Shown in pieces: positions 46,993 through 60,200 of a DNA stretch of 64,000 nt (position 1 is the first letter of the stretch; each line of letters starts with the position of its first letter). The translations under genes were made by a program, and so were the position numbers. The notes beneath the pieces are model-generated. The model ran no database searches and was not told where the DNA came from. It worked only from the letters and a program-made list of their open reading frames with translations. Location of the stretch: assembly GCA_003117195.1 (NCBI GenBank), contig BDSI01000235.1:1-64000 (forward strand). The letters run 5' to 3'. Source of the DNA: Eudorina sp. 2006-703-Eu-15 (lineage: Eukaryota; Chlorophyta; Chlorophyceae; Chlamydomonadales; Volvocaceae).

Positions 46993-49900
46993 GGCCCGGG
47001 TTTATCGGTGTACACTCGCCTCGTATATAACTCGTGTGCAAACCCCGACCGTGTAATACACGGCTTGTCGGCATATACACGGTCCTCCAAATTGCAGACG
47101 TACTACGCCACCCCCCTGTTCCCACCCCCGTAACACATACCACGCAGTCTCCGGCAGGCGTCCTCTTATCATTATTAGTCTCTAACTAGGAGACAGTGTG
47201 GAGCGCAGTAATGCATGGCAGCGGAAAGCGTCGCCCGACTAGCCCGACCGTGTGCAGCAGATGCGCAAGGAGCGTAATTCACCTATCCGGGGCAGTCTGT
47301 GAGGTATAGATATTGCTTGCTTCGCAGCTTTTTGGGTGGATGGGGTGGATGGGGTCGCTTCTGCTGCGTGTCCAGCCCTAGGAACTGAACGGCCCAACAT
47401 CATGCCATCACCTAAATATCATGTTGTTTACCATAGATAGCTTCCTAGTTGTATTTGTTGTCTTCTTGCGCTTAATAAATGTGCATACCTACAAGTGATG
47501 AGTTGTGGGGCCTGGTGCCGACACCAGCTCGACGCCTGACTTGGGTGTCAAGTGCTCTCCGTCTGTCTGAGCTGGTGTAGCTCAACGGGGCTGGAGTTCC
47601 TGCATGTAGCACTTTCAAACAAACGCGACGCTAATTGATGGATTATCGCACTGTCTGGAAGTCACTTTCATCTCAATAGGCCTATTTGTGTTTCTGCTTT
47701 CATACATTGCTACTTGAATTGATATTGCATAAGCCAACTACGGAGTATATGGTCGATCGCCGTATCATCAGTTTTCATCTCAGGTGTCTTAAAGCATTAA
47801 AGCATTATCACCTGCGTAAAGGTGCGTACTGATGAATGAAAAGCGTTGATGGGAATTACGTTAAGACCAATCTTGTCCGCCGGCACGGAAAATGGATTCA
47901 ACTTCCTCGACATTCCGATGATTGAATACTTGTCAGTTTCGAGTTTCAAGAGGTGCCTCCGGTATCATATCGGCAAACGGCGTAACCCATTATTCGTGGC
48001 CATCGAGACGGAGCAGGGAAGGGCGGGGGGGGGGGTAGGCACTCCGAAGGCGGGCCTCTCGTGGGTCCGTGTTCCCCCGCCGACCCCTGTGGTCCATCTA
48101 GTGCTGTCTACTTACGTTACGGATTATGAAGCGTTCGTTTTAGTTAACTATTCACAATATATAATAAATCAAGTAATTGCGGTTAGGGTAATGCGTTAGC
48201 TAAGGAAGTGCGACAGTGACGTAAAGCAAGATGGTAGCTTTAGTGAACGGCGGGCAGCATTTATTTCTTTTGTGCATCTGACCATCCGTCAAGGAGACCT
48301 GAATGGGGTAATGAACGATAAATATATCTAGAGAAGAACGTATACGGTGTTTGTTTGCGCCACAGGAAACCGCTCACATCATTTCGCCTCCTACTAGTTC
48401 ATCCCATCCGGCTACAGACGGCATGAACCTGCTGTCACTCAAGCAAAGCAAACACCGGCGCGCGCAGCAATGCAGCACGTCGAATCACAAAGTTCGTGTA
48501 TGTGATTGTTTGTTTATCTATATATCGACGCGCACGCGTGAACAGCGTCCGGCTAGTCCTGCTGGCATACATTCGACATCAAACCCGAACAGCATCTATC
48601 GATGTTTGACATGTCCAGTTAAGCGTTGGAGATAGCGCTCCCCCCATATGCATGTATGCGGGGGTGTATGCGGGGGTTCAAGCAAAATACAGCTGAAGCA
48701 GCACCCGGGCGCACTTTCAAGCAAGGAGCAAAGCAAGGAGCAAAGCGCAAATCCAAACACGCAACCATGGCAACTCCTACCTGCTGATTGTATGTGAACG
48801 GATCTAACGTGTATGTCCAGGCGGAAGCGTCCCTTACGTTACTGTCCGTATGGGCCGCGGATAGCGCTCTCGCTTATTGGCAGCAGGTACCGTTTGACTG
48901 GTGTGTGACCCGCAGCAGGTCCGTCGGACGCGCCGTTTTCGCGACTATACCGCTAGGGCCCACCCTTGTGAAACGTAATGCGGGCAATATTGACCGCCAT
49001 TATATCTGTTGCAGCAGCACTGCCCCATCCAGCGCGTGCGCACATGCGCTGCGGGGGTCCGCCCGCGCCTGTACCACAGCACGCAGCAAGCTAGCTGGGC
49101 ACACCAAAAGGTATGCTGCCATACGCATCTGGCATGCCCGCCCTGGAACGGAAGTTCATATGACGGCCGAATGAGCAAGCAAGCATCCCCGCCTACATTC
49201 TTAAGCATACACACACGCACTACTGCCGGTACAAGCACCATAACAAGCAAGTAGGCGCATGCATGCGTCTGCCTGCAGCCCTGCTCCTCCGTTCACCTAC
49301 CTACCGCCTGTTTTCACACGAAAGCGACCTAGCAGCTGACTTGCAACAAAAGCAGCAGCACAAGCAGCAACAGAAGCAGCAGCAGCTACAGCCAAACGTG
49401 AAACTCCATAAGCCTACGACTCACGCACTGTCCGGTGTTGCTTTCCAGTCAAAGAAGCAGGCACCCTCCTCCATGGCTCCAAGTTGTACCTCCCTCCCCT
49501 ACCCCGTCGCCATCCTTCCCATCCACGGTCAACGGCAGTGAAGGACTACATGGTACGAACCGTGCCAGCGGAACGCACGCACTGTTGTATGTACAGCTGC
49601 TGGACATGACGGCCAACATACAACAAGGGTCGGAGCCGCTAGGTGGCCACCTAGCCCCATGGGGATCGACCACAACGTGAAACACGTCACTAGGCACTAG
49701 GCACGCAGGAACGGGAGATAGATACATATGTAGCGGTGAGCAAGGTGGCACTGCGCTGATGGATTGTTGCGGGCGCCTGCACAGAAGGACGCGCATCGAT
49801 AGCGCGCGATATTCACCAGGCGGCATGGTGGGTGCGTGCGTGGGGGCTGGAACACCCCGTACGTACGTACATACATACACATACACACGCACGCACGTGC

Positions 49901-52720
49901 ATCGTATTGGCCGACAGCACATCTGAAGGATAAGTGCGTGTATAGGTGGGTCCATCACTCGGCCGGCCGTGCGTGCGCGGCCACAGAGGCATCAAGTGCC
50001 AGGTGTCGTCGCAGCAAGTAAGAAGGCCGTTCGAAATAAATACACACTCGTTCGTTGCCATCAAGCCATGCGCTCCCCGCTTCACGGACACTTCCGCGTG
50101 GCGCCACGATACACACTAGCCAGCAAACCGTAATCAAGCTACGTGGCCCGCTTCAAGGCAAACAAGTGCGCCATTAAACCGGCGGCGGCGGCTTGTCCTC
50201 GTTTGCGGAGAGAAACGACATTGCATCCTGACACGCGATGCGCCTCGGCCCTGTCCACTATTCACATATTTCGCGCTTGCGTATGTGCCCTTGCTTGCAC
50301 GTCACGAAACATTGACCGTTGGCTCCGTTAAATGGGGCGACCCAACGGATGGCCAACTCACGGGCCCTGTCGACGGCCTCCAAATAACACAACAGCGCAG
50401 CGGATGTTCTCCAACGCAAACGCACACTGCAGCTCACCAGCCACCCTTCCCTTCAACAACATGCGGGCCATCGCGAAGTCAGTCCCCCATGGCATGTGTA
50501 CATGGGAAGGGCGAGCGCACGCGAAGTAAGCCTAACACAGCAGGGATACAGGTAAGGGTCGACAGGTAGACGGAGGCAGTTTGGCCTTGTATGACAATGC
50601 AGGTTTGCGTATGCGGCCCATAACGATACCCTTCACGATACCAGCACGGAAGCCCGCCAGTGAGCCGCGGCATCGATCGTGACGCACCGACGGGCAATTC
50701 AAACCGCGTAAGCGACGCAGCCCCGACGCAATGCCAGAATCCCCGGCGGCGCACCTCGTCCATCCCCATGTCGATCTCCCCGCATACAACTGGACACCGG
50801 ACGGTCCTTTTCGCTTCAAAGCCCACATGCTGCTACTGCCAGCGTTTGGAGCAGACCAAGCGGCAAGCGGCATCATCATGGTATGAGCCGGGTTGTCATG
50901 GGAGGTGGAACCTGGCTGCCAACGCCGGTGATGCTACCACCACATACCCAGTAACACCCGCCACCAGCTGCTGCGTGCACGGAATGCTACCGTACAAGGC
51001 CAAACCACACTCACATACACACATCCTGCAAAGACAGGACCGTACAAACGTAAGCACTACAATGACATACATGCGGGAGCAGGCACGACCATGCCCACTG
51101 CAACGTGATCTGTCATGACGACCTGGTCACCGCCTGGCAGTACTGGCGGAAGGAATCGATCAACCCAGCCAGCACTCAATACAGCCACCGGCGGACACAG
51201 ATAGACAGTCCAACCGCGCGCGGCCTGCAGCGGCTTCTGATTTAGCTCCCTGGCTCCCAGGTCCACTCCATATCCGGGCAATTACACTGAAATGCATCCC
51301 GTCAAGCAATGGCCCGTGTCGACCCCCGCCCCCGCAATACACACGATGGGTATCGCCGCCGGGTCTGACGCTGACCGGGGCAGTTACCCTTAGCTTGCCC
51401 ATCGGGGAGACCACCGAAGCACTCCTCTCTTGAGGAGGGGTGTACCACTTGATCCTTCGCCAACCTGTTCAACTCCTACGACGTCTGCGAGCCTTCCATT
51501 CCCACCTCCGGCGCCCATCCATCCGCCTATATAACTCGTCCAGGATAACTCGTCGGTTTCAGCGAATTTCGTCTACAATGGTAAGCTCGCAAGCCATGAT
51601 AGTCCCGACCAACCATCATATTCATCTAATGGGGGGCGCCCACCCAAAGGGTTTCAATTCTCCACAACCAACTTTGACCCGGAATCTCCGTGGTGCCATA
51701 TGTTGCGCGTTGACATAGGCCTCCAAACCCTTTGATGGGCGGGTTTCTGTCAGCATACACAATCACTCAACCACGCACAACCACTTTGGCCCAAATTGGC
51801 ATCCAGCGCAACCGCCTCATCTGAGGCCCCATGGCCAGGCACACCCTCAATGGACGCGCGCGACCCATCTATCAGGTCACTGCCCGGGCAGACAACCTGC
51901 TGCTGCTGACGACGACGACGACGGCCCAACGCACGGCCCCCGGCGGCGGTGACGTGCATATTGCGTCCTCAGCCATAACGTGTGTGTGAGGGCCCTCATC
52001 ATACGCAGAATCCGACATGGATGGGCGCGCGCGTGTGATGGGTATAGTGCCATGTGCGTATTTGCACGCAGGAGAGCGAGTGGTGCGCATGGATCGAGCC
52101 GCGTGGGGTGGCCTATCAGCCAGCCCAAGCGAGTGCACAGCATGCGACCGGATCATGGATGCATGATCGTCGCTTTCGTGTCACCCCGGACTGCTCGGGA
52201 GGGTTTCGAGCACCAGTGAATATTATATACGCAAAAATGCAAAAATGGATGGAGCTTTCAAAGCCAGCAGCCTACGTATCTTGGTTGCTTGCGGACCCCG
52301 ACTACGGGTCGCTCCAGGGGGCCCGCAACGAACGCCCGCCGGGCCCCTCTCCTCTCCCGCGCCTCCACTCGGCGGACTCGAACTCTTTCGACCTCAATCT
52401 CGTCTCCTTTGTTTTCCACCTGCCGCCCCTCCCCTCGCCCCTCGCTCGCCCTTCCGTGCACCGCGCTGTATCCTTGCTTGATTCAACGAACGACCTCACG
52501 ATTGCGTGGCCCGCTCTAAAACAAAAGCCACACCATGCGCGAGGTAGCCCTTCACGCACATACACCACCCACCCTTGGCATGCGTGCCTCCCCCTGCAAC
52601 CCCTCCATGCTCACTCACGCATACACTGAGGTGCAGCATGTGAAAAGGTTTATGGATGCCGAAAAGACGGAACGGAGGGCAGAATGGACGTGTATGTCCC
52701 CCAACGTACGGGTGCCGCCT
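46993..52720. other. Long intergenic region
   Basis: No gene that I can support. It contains short open frames without splice or codon support (for example 47846-48199 and 52054-52629 plus), a CAG/CAA-rich patch at 49345-49395, ACGT/ACAC simple repeats near 49860, and a TATA-like CCTATATAACTCG at 51521 followed by ATG/GTAAGC at 51577 with no continuing exon found. Promoter elements of the metalloproteinase gene should lie at its left end. Confidence 0.4.
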
Positions 52721-52727
52721 TCACTCT

Positions 52728-52732
52728 TTACA
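52728..52732 (-). terminator. Candidate TGTAA poly(A) signal of the channel gene
   Basis: Minus strand TGTAA, about 415 bases past the stop codon at 53147-53145. Confidence 0.4.
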
Positions 52733-52774
52733 TGGTCCCGTCGACATGTGCAAAACAACCCTGTAAGCCATTCA

Positions 52775-52842
52775 TGCAGTGTATGGTGAGGGAGCTTCGG
52801 CTGTCACCGATGACCCGCGGGGTCCGCTGTAACATCCTTAAC
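52775..52842 (+). mobile_element. Dispersed retroelement 3' fragment
   Basis: Shares the core from GGAGCTTCGGCTGTCACC to CTGTAACATCCTTAA with copies at 43.3 kb (inverted) and 63.4 kb. It lies just outside or within the 3' flank of the channel gene, antisense to it. Confidence 0.6.
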
Positions 52843-53144
52843 ACAACCCGTCCTTCGCGCTCGCTCTCTATCCATGCGCCGGCACGAAATGTCGCGCCAC
52901 AGCGGCTCATGCTTCTTGCCGCAGTATTGATGTCGAACTTTCCGTATAGTGTTTTAAAAATTGCGCCTCCAGGGCCCTCCTCTCTTACCCCTCCTCTCTT
53001 ACGCCTTTCGTCCCCCACCTCGACAGGCCTCCTCCCGACTCCATCCACAACGCTCACCCCTCGCCGCACACGCGCCCCACACACGCATCCACGCACCCCG
53101 CACACGAGCCTGCCAGTACGTACCTAGACTCGCTCCGTCCCCTA

Positions 53145-54243
53145 TCACCGCCGGCTGCTCTGCACTCCGGCCGCTGACTTCTCCGGACTGGGTCCATCCT
53201 GCAGCTCCGAGTTGGCCCACACCTTGGCCCAGATGATGAGCAGGAAGCACACCGCGTACGCCATGGGCATGAGGTACCTGGGCGGGGAGGGGAAGAGGTG
53301 ATAAGGCGGGGAGCATAAGAGGGGGTCAGGTTCCAGGACGAGGCTCGTACATCCGCACAGACCGGCCTCTGGTCGGCAAGGATGTTGGGCTCGCTCGGAT
53401 CCCTTCCCCGGGCGCGGGCTCTGCCGCCTCAAATCGCCCCACCAGCTGGGCAACGCCGCCACCTGCCGCCACACTCACCAACATGGTTTGGACAGGCACG
53501 CAAGTCGCGCAGCGCAGTGCAGCGCAGCCGCCGAGCCGCTCGCATCACCCACCGCATACTTCCGTACAGTGGCGTGCGAAGCGCTCTTGCGTCGAACCGC
53601 CGCCGCCTTCAGACGCCCATCCACGCCTCCACACCGCCGCCCTCACATACAAACCAGCACCGCAAGCCCAGCCCACCCACCTGCAGTTGGCGTCGATGAA
53701 GGCACTGAGCAGCCGCCACTTGGCGTTATACTCCTCGCCCACCATGTGGTGGAAGTCGGCCTTGGCCCCCGCCTGGTATCCCGGACCCGAGGTCGGCACC
53801 GCACCGCTGGCGCTGGCGGTGGCCATGCGGCGGCCGCCCCGCAGGACGCCCCGCCGTGAGGTGCCGCCGTACTCCGAGTACTGCCGCCGCAAGCTGTTGC
53901 CGTGGGGCTGCTGGCCGCCGTCAGGTCGGCCGACGATGGGGAACAGCCGCATGACCAGATCCTGAAATTGCAGTGCACAGCCGTTGGGGGCCGTTGGTTG
54001 GTTTGGGCTTCCCCGCCCGACCCATCCATGGCAGGTATGCCCCCGCGCACAACGGCCGCCATCGGCTTATTAAATTTCAGTGGATGGATAGCCCGGACGA
54101 CGGGCGGATCATCCTGTCGTGGTCCATCGCAGGTCCATTTGCCCTTTGGGACCGCACCTCACCTCCATACCGAACACGTAGACAGCGTTGGCGACACGCT
54201 CCCGCACGGCAAGCAGCTCCCGGGAGGGGTTGTCCAAGATGAG
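53145..54243 (-). CDS. Pre-M4 helix and M4 exons, C-terminus of the channel
   Basis: 54243-54163 (LILDNPSRELLAVRERV), 53961-53681 (ends EEYNAKWRLLSAFIDANC) and 53277-53145 (M4: YLMPMAYAVCFLLIIWAKVW, then a 25-residue tail and TGA). The EYNAKWRLLSAFID segment sits where the MA helix of nicotinic receptors has EWKFAA-VVDR, so the channel fold is complete to its end. Confidence 0.85.
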
Positions 54244-57200
54244 CTGCAGGCAGGGGCACACACGAATCCAGAGTTGCTTGGCGGCTTGGTGCAAGCAGTG
54301 GCGCATCCCGTCTCAGTCACGGCCAAACGTCACCCCCAGGTAGCTGACTGACCCGCAGCCGTTGGGGGTTACTTTGACACCAGCCCAGACACACCCAGCC
54401 CAGCGACAACAAGAGTTGCGGGCTCCGGTGGGCTCAGGGGACAGGCAGGCGTGCTCCAGCATGCGCTGCGGCGCCCTAGCTGCCGCCCCGCCGCCCTCCC
54501 ATCTGGGGCACTGAACCCGCGCGCGCACGGGAGCGCCAGTGCAGCAGCCAGGTGCCTCCATGATGTGCTGGCCCCTTTCGGTGATAGCTGGACTGAACCG
54601 AACTGAACCCAATGGGATGAGATCTTACCTGGAGGTACGATTCCAGTTGATCCGGAGATCCCACGTGGAGCACGGCATCCAGCGTCAGCTCCCGCTCCGG
54701 TTCCGGATCGAGATCCGGTTCCGGCTCTCCGCACGACGCCGTCCAGGCGCCGTACTCGGAATTTGCCAGCCGCTGCGCCCGCGCCGCCACAGGGTCAGCA
54801 TCCGTGTTGTAGCCGCCACCGCCGCCACCACCGCCGGCTTCCCCGTCCGCGTCGCCTGCCCTGCGCCGGCGCACCGGGTCCTTGGGCACCAGTTCCGGAT
54901 CCAGATCGCAATCATCTCCGACGAACATCGTCGGGGGTTGCTCCGTGTAGGCCGTCGAGTATGCGGCGCCGGACGGGTACCGGAGGTAGCCGCCGGTGCC
55001 GCCAGTGCCGACGGCGCCGTCCAGCTCATCCGACGCCAACCGGCCCAGCTGCTGTGACGGCACGGCGCTGCTGCCGGTGCCGTGCCGCTGCAGTCGGCCG
55101 CCACCACCGACGCGTTCAGCGCTAGACTGGTGCATCAGCCGCCTCACGCCCGGGTCGTCTTCTGCGCCCGATACCTGCGGCGGCGCCGGCGGCGGCCCGG
55201 ATCCGTTCATGTCCGCCGCCATCAGCCGCCGCGCGTCACGGTACGACGCTAGGGCCCTCTGGGCCGCCCTGGGAGGTTGCTCCAGGGATTCGGACGGCGT
55301 GCGTCCCCGGCGGGAGCTCGTGTGCCGTACAGGTGCCGCTACCGACATCGCCGCGCCGGCCGACAGCGCGGTGACGCCCGGTGGCGGCGAGATTTGCGAC
55401 AACGACGAGATCGGAGACTGCGGCCCTGGGCCCGACAGTGCGGTCCCCGCCTGGTTGCCGCCGCTGTCGTCGCCGTCGTGAAGTCCCCCGTCCCGGTCCG
55501 ATTCACTGGGGGACGGCACCGGCGGCATGTGCGCGCTCGGCGAGGACGTCGGCGGCTGAAATGAAACGTCCACCGTCGGGCCGTTGAAGCGCAGCGCCCC
55601 GCCACTGGTCTTTGCGGCGGCGGCGGCCGCGCCGCCGCCGTCGCGGCCCCAGCTCCGTACGCTCGTAAGGGCTGGTGCACGCCCCGACGGGGAGGTCGTC
55701 GGCGGCTGCGAGGCGGCGGCCGCGGAGGCGGCGCGCGGGGCGGCGACATCGCCGGTGGGTCTCATCATGCCGGTCGCGGCGCCCTGCCACCTCAGCCGGG
55801 ATGGCCCCCGGGTCGGCGCCGCTGACGCCCTCGTGAGCCCACTCGGAGCCATCAGGGGCCCCTCACGCGGCGCAGGGCCGCCGTGGTTGTCAGGGACGGC
55901 GACTGCGCCGCTGCTGCCACCGCCGCCGCGTGCAGCTTCTGCCTCGAGGTCAGACTCCGGCCCCGCGTTCAGCATCGGTGAGGGGGTCATGCTCGGGAAG
56001 CCAATGTCCGTCGCCGCCGGAAACGCGCCGCCATTACCGGACGGCCGCACGCACGGCTGAAGCGCCACCGAAGCGTCCGGCGACGTGACCCCGAGCGGCG
56101 GCGGCGGCGCTGGCGCCGGAGGCGGCGGAGCCGGCGGAGGAGCTGGGAACACAGACCCGCCGTGAACTCGAGGGCGCCTCCGCACCTGCTCCGAATCATC
56201 GCCCTCTAATCGACCGGCGTCACCACCGCTGGCGCAATCAGTCGCCATCTCCCCCGCCGTAACGACGCACTCGTCAAGCTGCACAGCTGCCACCGTGATC
56301 GACTCAGCTGTGGCCTCTGCCGGGCCCCGTTCTGTGGCGGTGCGGAACATTGAAACATCCGTCTGCCCTGTGCTGAGGCGGATGGCCATGTCAATGAAGC
56401 TGTCCCCGCTCCGCTCAGGGAGGCTACGGGCCTGGCGGCTGCACTTGCTGGGCGTGCCGGCGCCGCCGTCGGGGTCGACGTCGCGGTCAACGTCGCCGTC
56501 ACCGGCTGCGGCGTCGCCGTCGGGTTGTCTAGATCTGGAATGCCCCTGGATGGTACGGCTCCGCGCGGGCGCCAGCGACGACGACGGTGGCAACAGCAGT
56601 TGATGTAGCTGCAGTTGCTGCTGCGACAAGGTTGACGCAAGGAACGGCGGGGGCGATGTCGCGGCGGCCGCGGCGGCGGCAGCCGCGGCCAACGCTGACG
56701 CGGCCACCGCCGCGGCGGCGGCAGTGGCAGGTGCGGGAGTGGCTCCGCCGGCAGCCACTGCCGTCGCCGGCACCGCCGCCGCGGCGGCGGCCCACTCGGC
56801 TGTAAAGTGTGGCGAAACGCTGGCGAAGGCAGACTGTGATCCGCCGTAACCAGAGATCGGGTGGCTTGCGGACAGCAAACCGACAGTGGTTGCGCCGGCG
56901 GCAATGGCGGCGCTGATGCTACCGCCGCTCAGCAGCGCAGGCGCTGCTGCTGGCGCCAGCAACGTCCCTTCCTCCTGGCTCCGTTTTGACGACCTGGACG
57001 CTTTGGAGGGCTGCCAGGTGAACTCACGGTCGACGTCACCGCCGGCGTCGAGCGCCTTGGTGGCCGCGGCGGCAGAAAGGACAGCTTCATCGCCGACGGC
57101 CCCGGCGACGCCGCCACCACCGCCGCCGCTGACAAACCCGGCGAACCCCCTGTCGTCCACGTGGCTCAGCCCCCGGGTCAGTCCGACTGCGGCGCTGATC

Positions 57201-60200
57201 CGCGGCGACATCGGCGACGTCATGCTCCGCTGAAAGCCGCCGGTCGCTGCCCCGCCGTTTCCCGGCTCCGTCCTGCGGAATGAGCGTGGCTGCGGCGGCT
57301 GCGGCAGCGGTAGCGGCAAGGCAACAGCGTCGCACCCGCTCCGAAATCGCGGCGTCTTCAAGGCGTCGAACGGCGGAGCTTCCGCCACGTCAACCACGTT
57401 TGAAGCGCCGCGGCCGCCCATGGACAGAGCCGGGCGCGGCGGCGACGGAGTCTGTAGGCCGTTGGGTGGCGCATTGCCGCTGGCGGCCGCCGCCAAGCGC
57501 GCCGACACGGCCGACTCCGTAATCAGAGACGCCAGAGAGGACTCCGTGATCCTCCTACTCAAGCCGCCCTCCCCGGGCCCCGTGGAAAGGGCGCCGGCGG
57601 CGACGGTGCCGGCGACGATCGCCTCCGGCGAAGAAGCAAGCACATCAGGCAGCGGGGAGCCCGTGACAACCTCGGCCTCCGTCGCCTCTGGTGCTGCCGC
57701 CGAAACCGCCGGTGTCGGGCCGCTCAGCTCGTCGTGCCCGTACGAGCGCCGCCGGGAGCCCAGTGGGCTGATCGACCACGTGCATGCCATGACTCCAGTG
57801 TCGTACACGTCGTACTGTGTGCGCGGCAGCTTTCCACCCGACGGAGGTGGTGGCGGTGACGGACCCGCATTCGATGCATCCGCAGCCGCCGCAGATACTG
57901 GATCCCCCGCTGCCACTGCCGCGACGGCGCCGTCGTCACCGTTGCCGTTGCCACCGTTTCCTGCACCGTCGCCGTCATCGTCGCATTCGGCGGCGGTGAA
58001 CGCCCGCGCGCCGCCGCTCTCGGAGGGGGGTCTCAGCGCGGCCCTCCGAGCGGCTGCAGCACTGCTCAGGGTGGACGCCGCCATCGCCACCAGGCCCGGA
58101 GTGCGCAGGGTGGGCCGCCGCGGCCCACCAGTGCCAGCACCGGACATCCGGCCCTGCGGCACTCTGGCAGGAGTCACCGGGGGGGAGGGGAGGCGGACGG
58201 CAGCCCATACCCCGGGATGGAGGGCCCCGGGGGGAAGCGCAATGACAAGCGGCCAAAAGGAACACTACGCGGCGTAGAGGTGGTGGGAGCCCGAGTGTGT
58301 GTGTGTGTGTTTCTTAAGCAGGCAGAGCAGGAGTGCGGGACATGCCAGGGGAATAGGTAAGCCCGTATGCCAAACAACTGCCCCTGCCCCCCAGACCACC
58401 AATCAATTAGCGAGATGTGCGTGCCTGCGCGGCTCAGGATGTGTGTCTGGAGGATAGATGTTCGGGATGGGGGCGGCTGTTAGCCCATCCGACGAACTGC
58501 AAGCCCGGCACGGGAGGAGCCGAGTGCGGGGAGAGGGGGCGTGAGCTATGTCCCCGCGTGCCCCACCGGCGACACACTGCACAACTCCAGCCAGTGCTCG
58601 CCCTGTCAAAGGGTCAGTGCAGCGGGCGTGACATGCAAAGGGCACGGCAGCGCCCCGCAGATGCCCGCACGCGCCCAAGGTGACGTGGAACCCTGTCAGG
58701 GCCCGGCAGGCTCACCGCTCCTGGGACTGCGAGATGCGGCCCGCGGGCGGCTGCTGCGGCACCAGCAGCAGCCCCGACAGCCGCCTCGCCTTGCCGCTGA
58801 CGCCGGTCATGGAGTTGCGCCGCCCGATGCCCACGTTCGCGTCCATGAAGCGCCTGAGGCTGCCGCTGGGCGGGGTGTGGCGTGGCATGGCTTTGCTTGG
58901 TCTGGTTTGATGTGGTTCGCCATGTCGTCCAAGGGGATGGCAATAAGTGCTAAATTTTTTGATGTGTACGACGACGACCCAAAACGAGAAAGCGGATCTC
59001 CCGGAACCCCACGCCCCATGCCTTGCATTGCGACGCTAATGCAACGCCCTGCCATACTGCTCGGTCTGAGCCCGGTACTCAGGCCCGATTCGCATGGCGC
59101 GCGGGGTAGGTGCGGCGCGCCGGAGTGTGAGTAATACGCCCCTGTGCAACCGCGTCAACGCTGTGACCGGGCAAGCGTGTCCGCAGTCCCCTCAGCCATA
59201 AGGACCCCGCCCTCCAATGACACATCCCTCCGTGACCCGCCCCACCCCTTGGGACTTCTTCGTCGATCCATCCCTGCCCTGCAGCCCCCTGCTTACGTGT
59301 CTCCAGGCGCTCCAAACTGATCCGCGCCGTCACCCAGACCGCCGCCCCCGCCTCCACCCGCCGCGGGCCCCTGGTTGACTTGCTTCCGCGCCGCGCTGAC
59401 CTCCTCGGGATTGGCGCTTTTGCTCTTGCGCTCGCCCATGAAGCTCATCCTGCGTTTGATCCGAGCCCGGTTGCAGGCGCCAAAAAAATCAACTTGACCA
59501 TGCGGCAGGCCACAGCAAGTGTCTACTCAGGCCAGGCGACGTATCCTTGACCGCCCGAGGGGTACGGCAGCTCCTATGACCCGGCGCATACAGGCTGCCC
59601 TCCAATGGGCTAACGTCGCAACCGACGCCACTTACACCGCCAGGAAGGGTCCTGATCACGACACCCTTCGGATTCAGGGCATCACCACAACCCGTACCAC
59701 TCTGCTGGAACGTCCCCAGAACACTCTTACCGCAAGACCAACCCCGAGGAAAACACCACGTGTGTGTCACGACATGGCCCCGAGCTAATACGAGACCCTC
59801 AAGGTGGTCCACCATTGCTGGTTGACGAGGGCGCGACGGCGCACGCCAATGTTGTGCAGGGCCTTCCCGTCCTGCTTGGCCGCCCTAGCGGCCGGCTGAA
59901 AATGTTCTTCATCAAGTGGATAAATTGCATCAGTAATATTCGTTGCAACTGCGACAACCTGGAAAACGCGCTGGCTACCACCAACTTGCCAAGATTGACC
60001 GCAGGTGGACTGCGAGTCACGCTGCTTGTCAGTGCTACCTCCTGAACGTGCTTTATAGGTTGCCGTGATAATCATGGTTTGGATTCAGTTTAACGAAAAC
60101 AGAGCGGCTGAAGGAGTGCCCACCTCTCTAAGCGTCTCACACAATTAAACCACGAAGATTCAAAGCAGCTGGTACAGGGAGACCAACGCTAAACGAAAGT

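Noticed and set aside
47846..48199. Plus-strand frame of 117 codons
   Set aside because: Low-complexity patch of G followed by a Pro-rich stretch; no family recognised and no splice signals.
52054..52629. Plus-strand frame of 191 codons
   Set aside because: Composition is mixed and there is no domain, splice or start context. It overlaps GC-rich flank and looks like chance.
57420..58277. Plus-strand frame of 285 codons and other frames opposite the giant channel exon
   Set aside because: Antisense of a GC-rich low-complexity coding exon. The minus strand has correct splice borders and joins recognisable channel exons.
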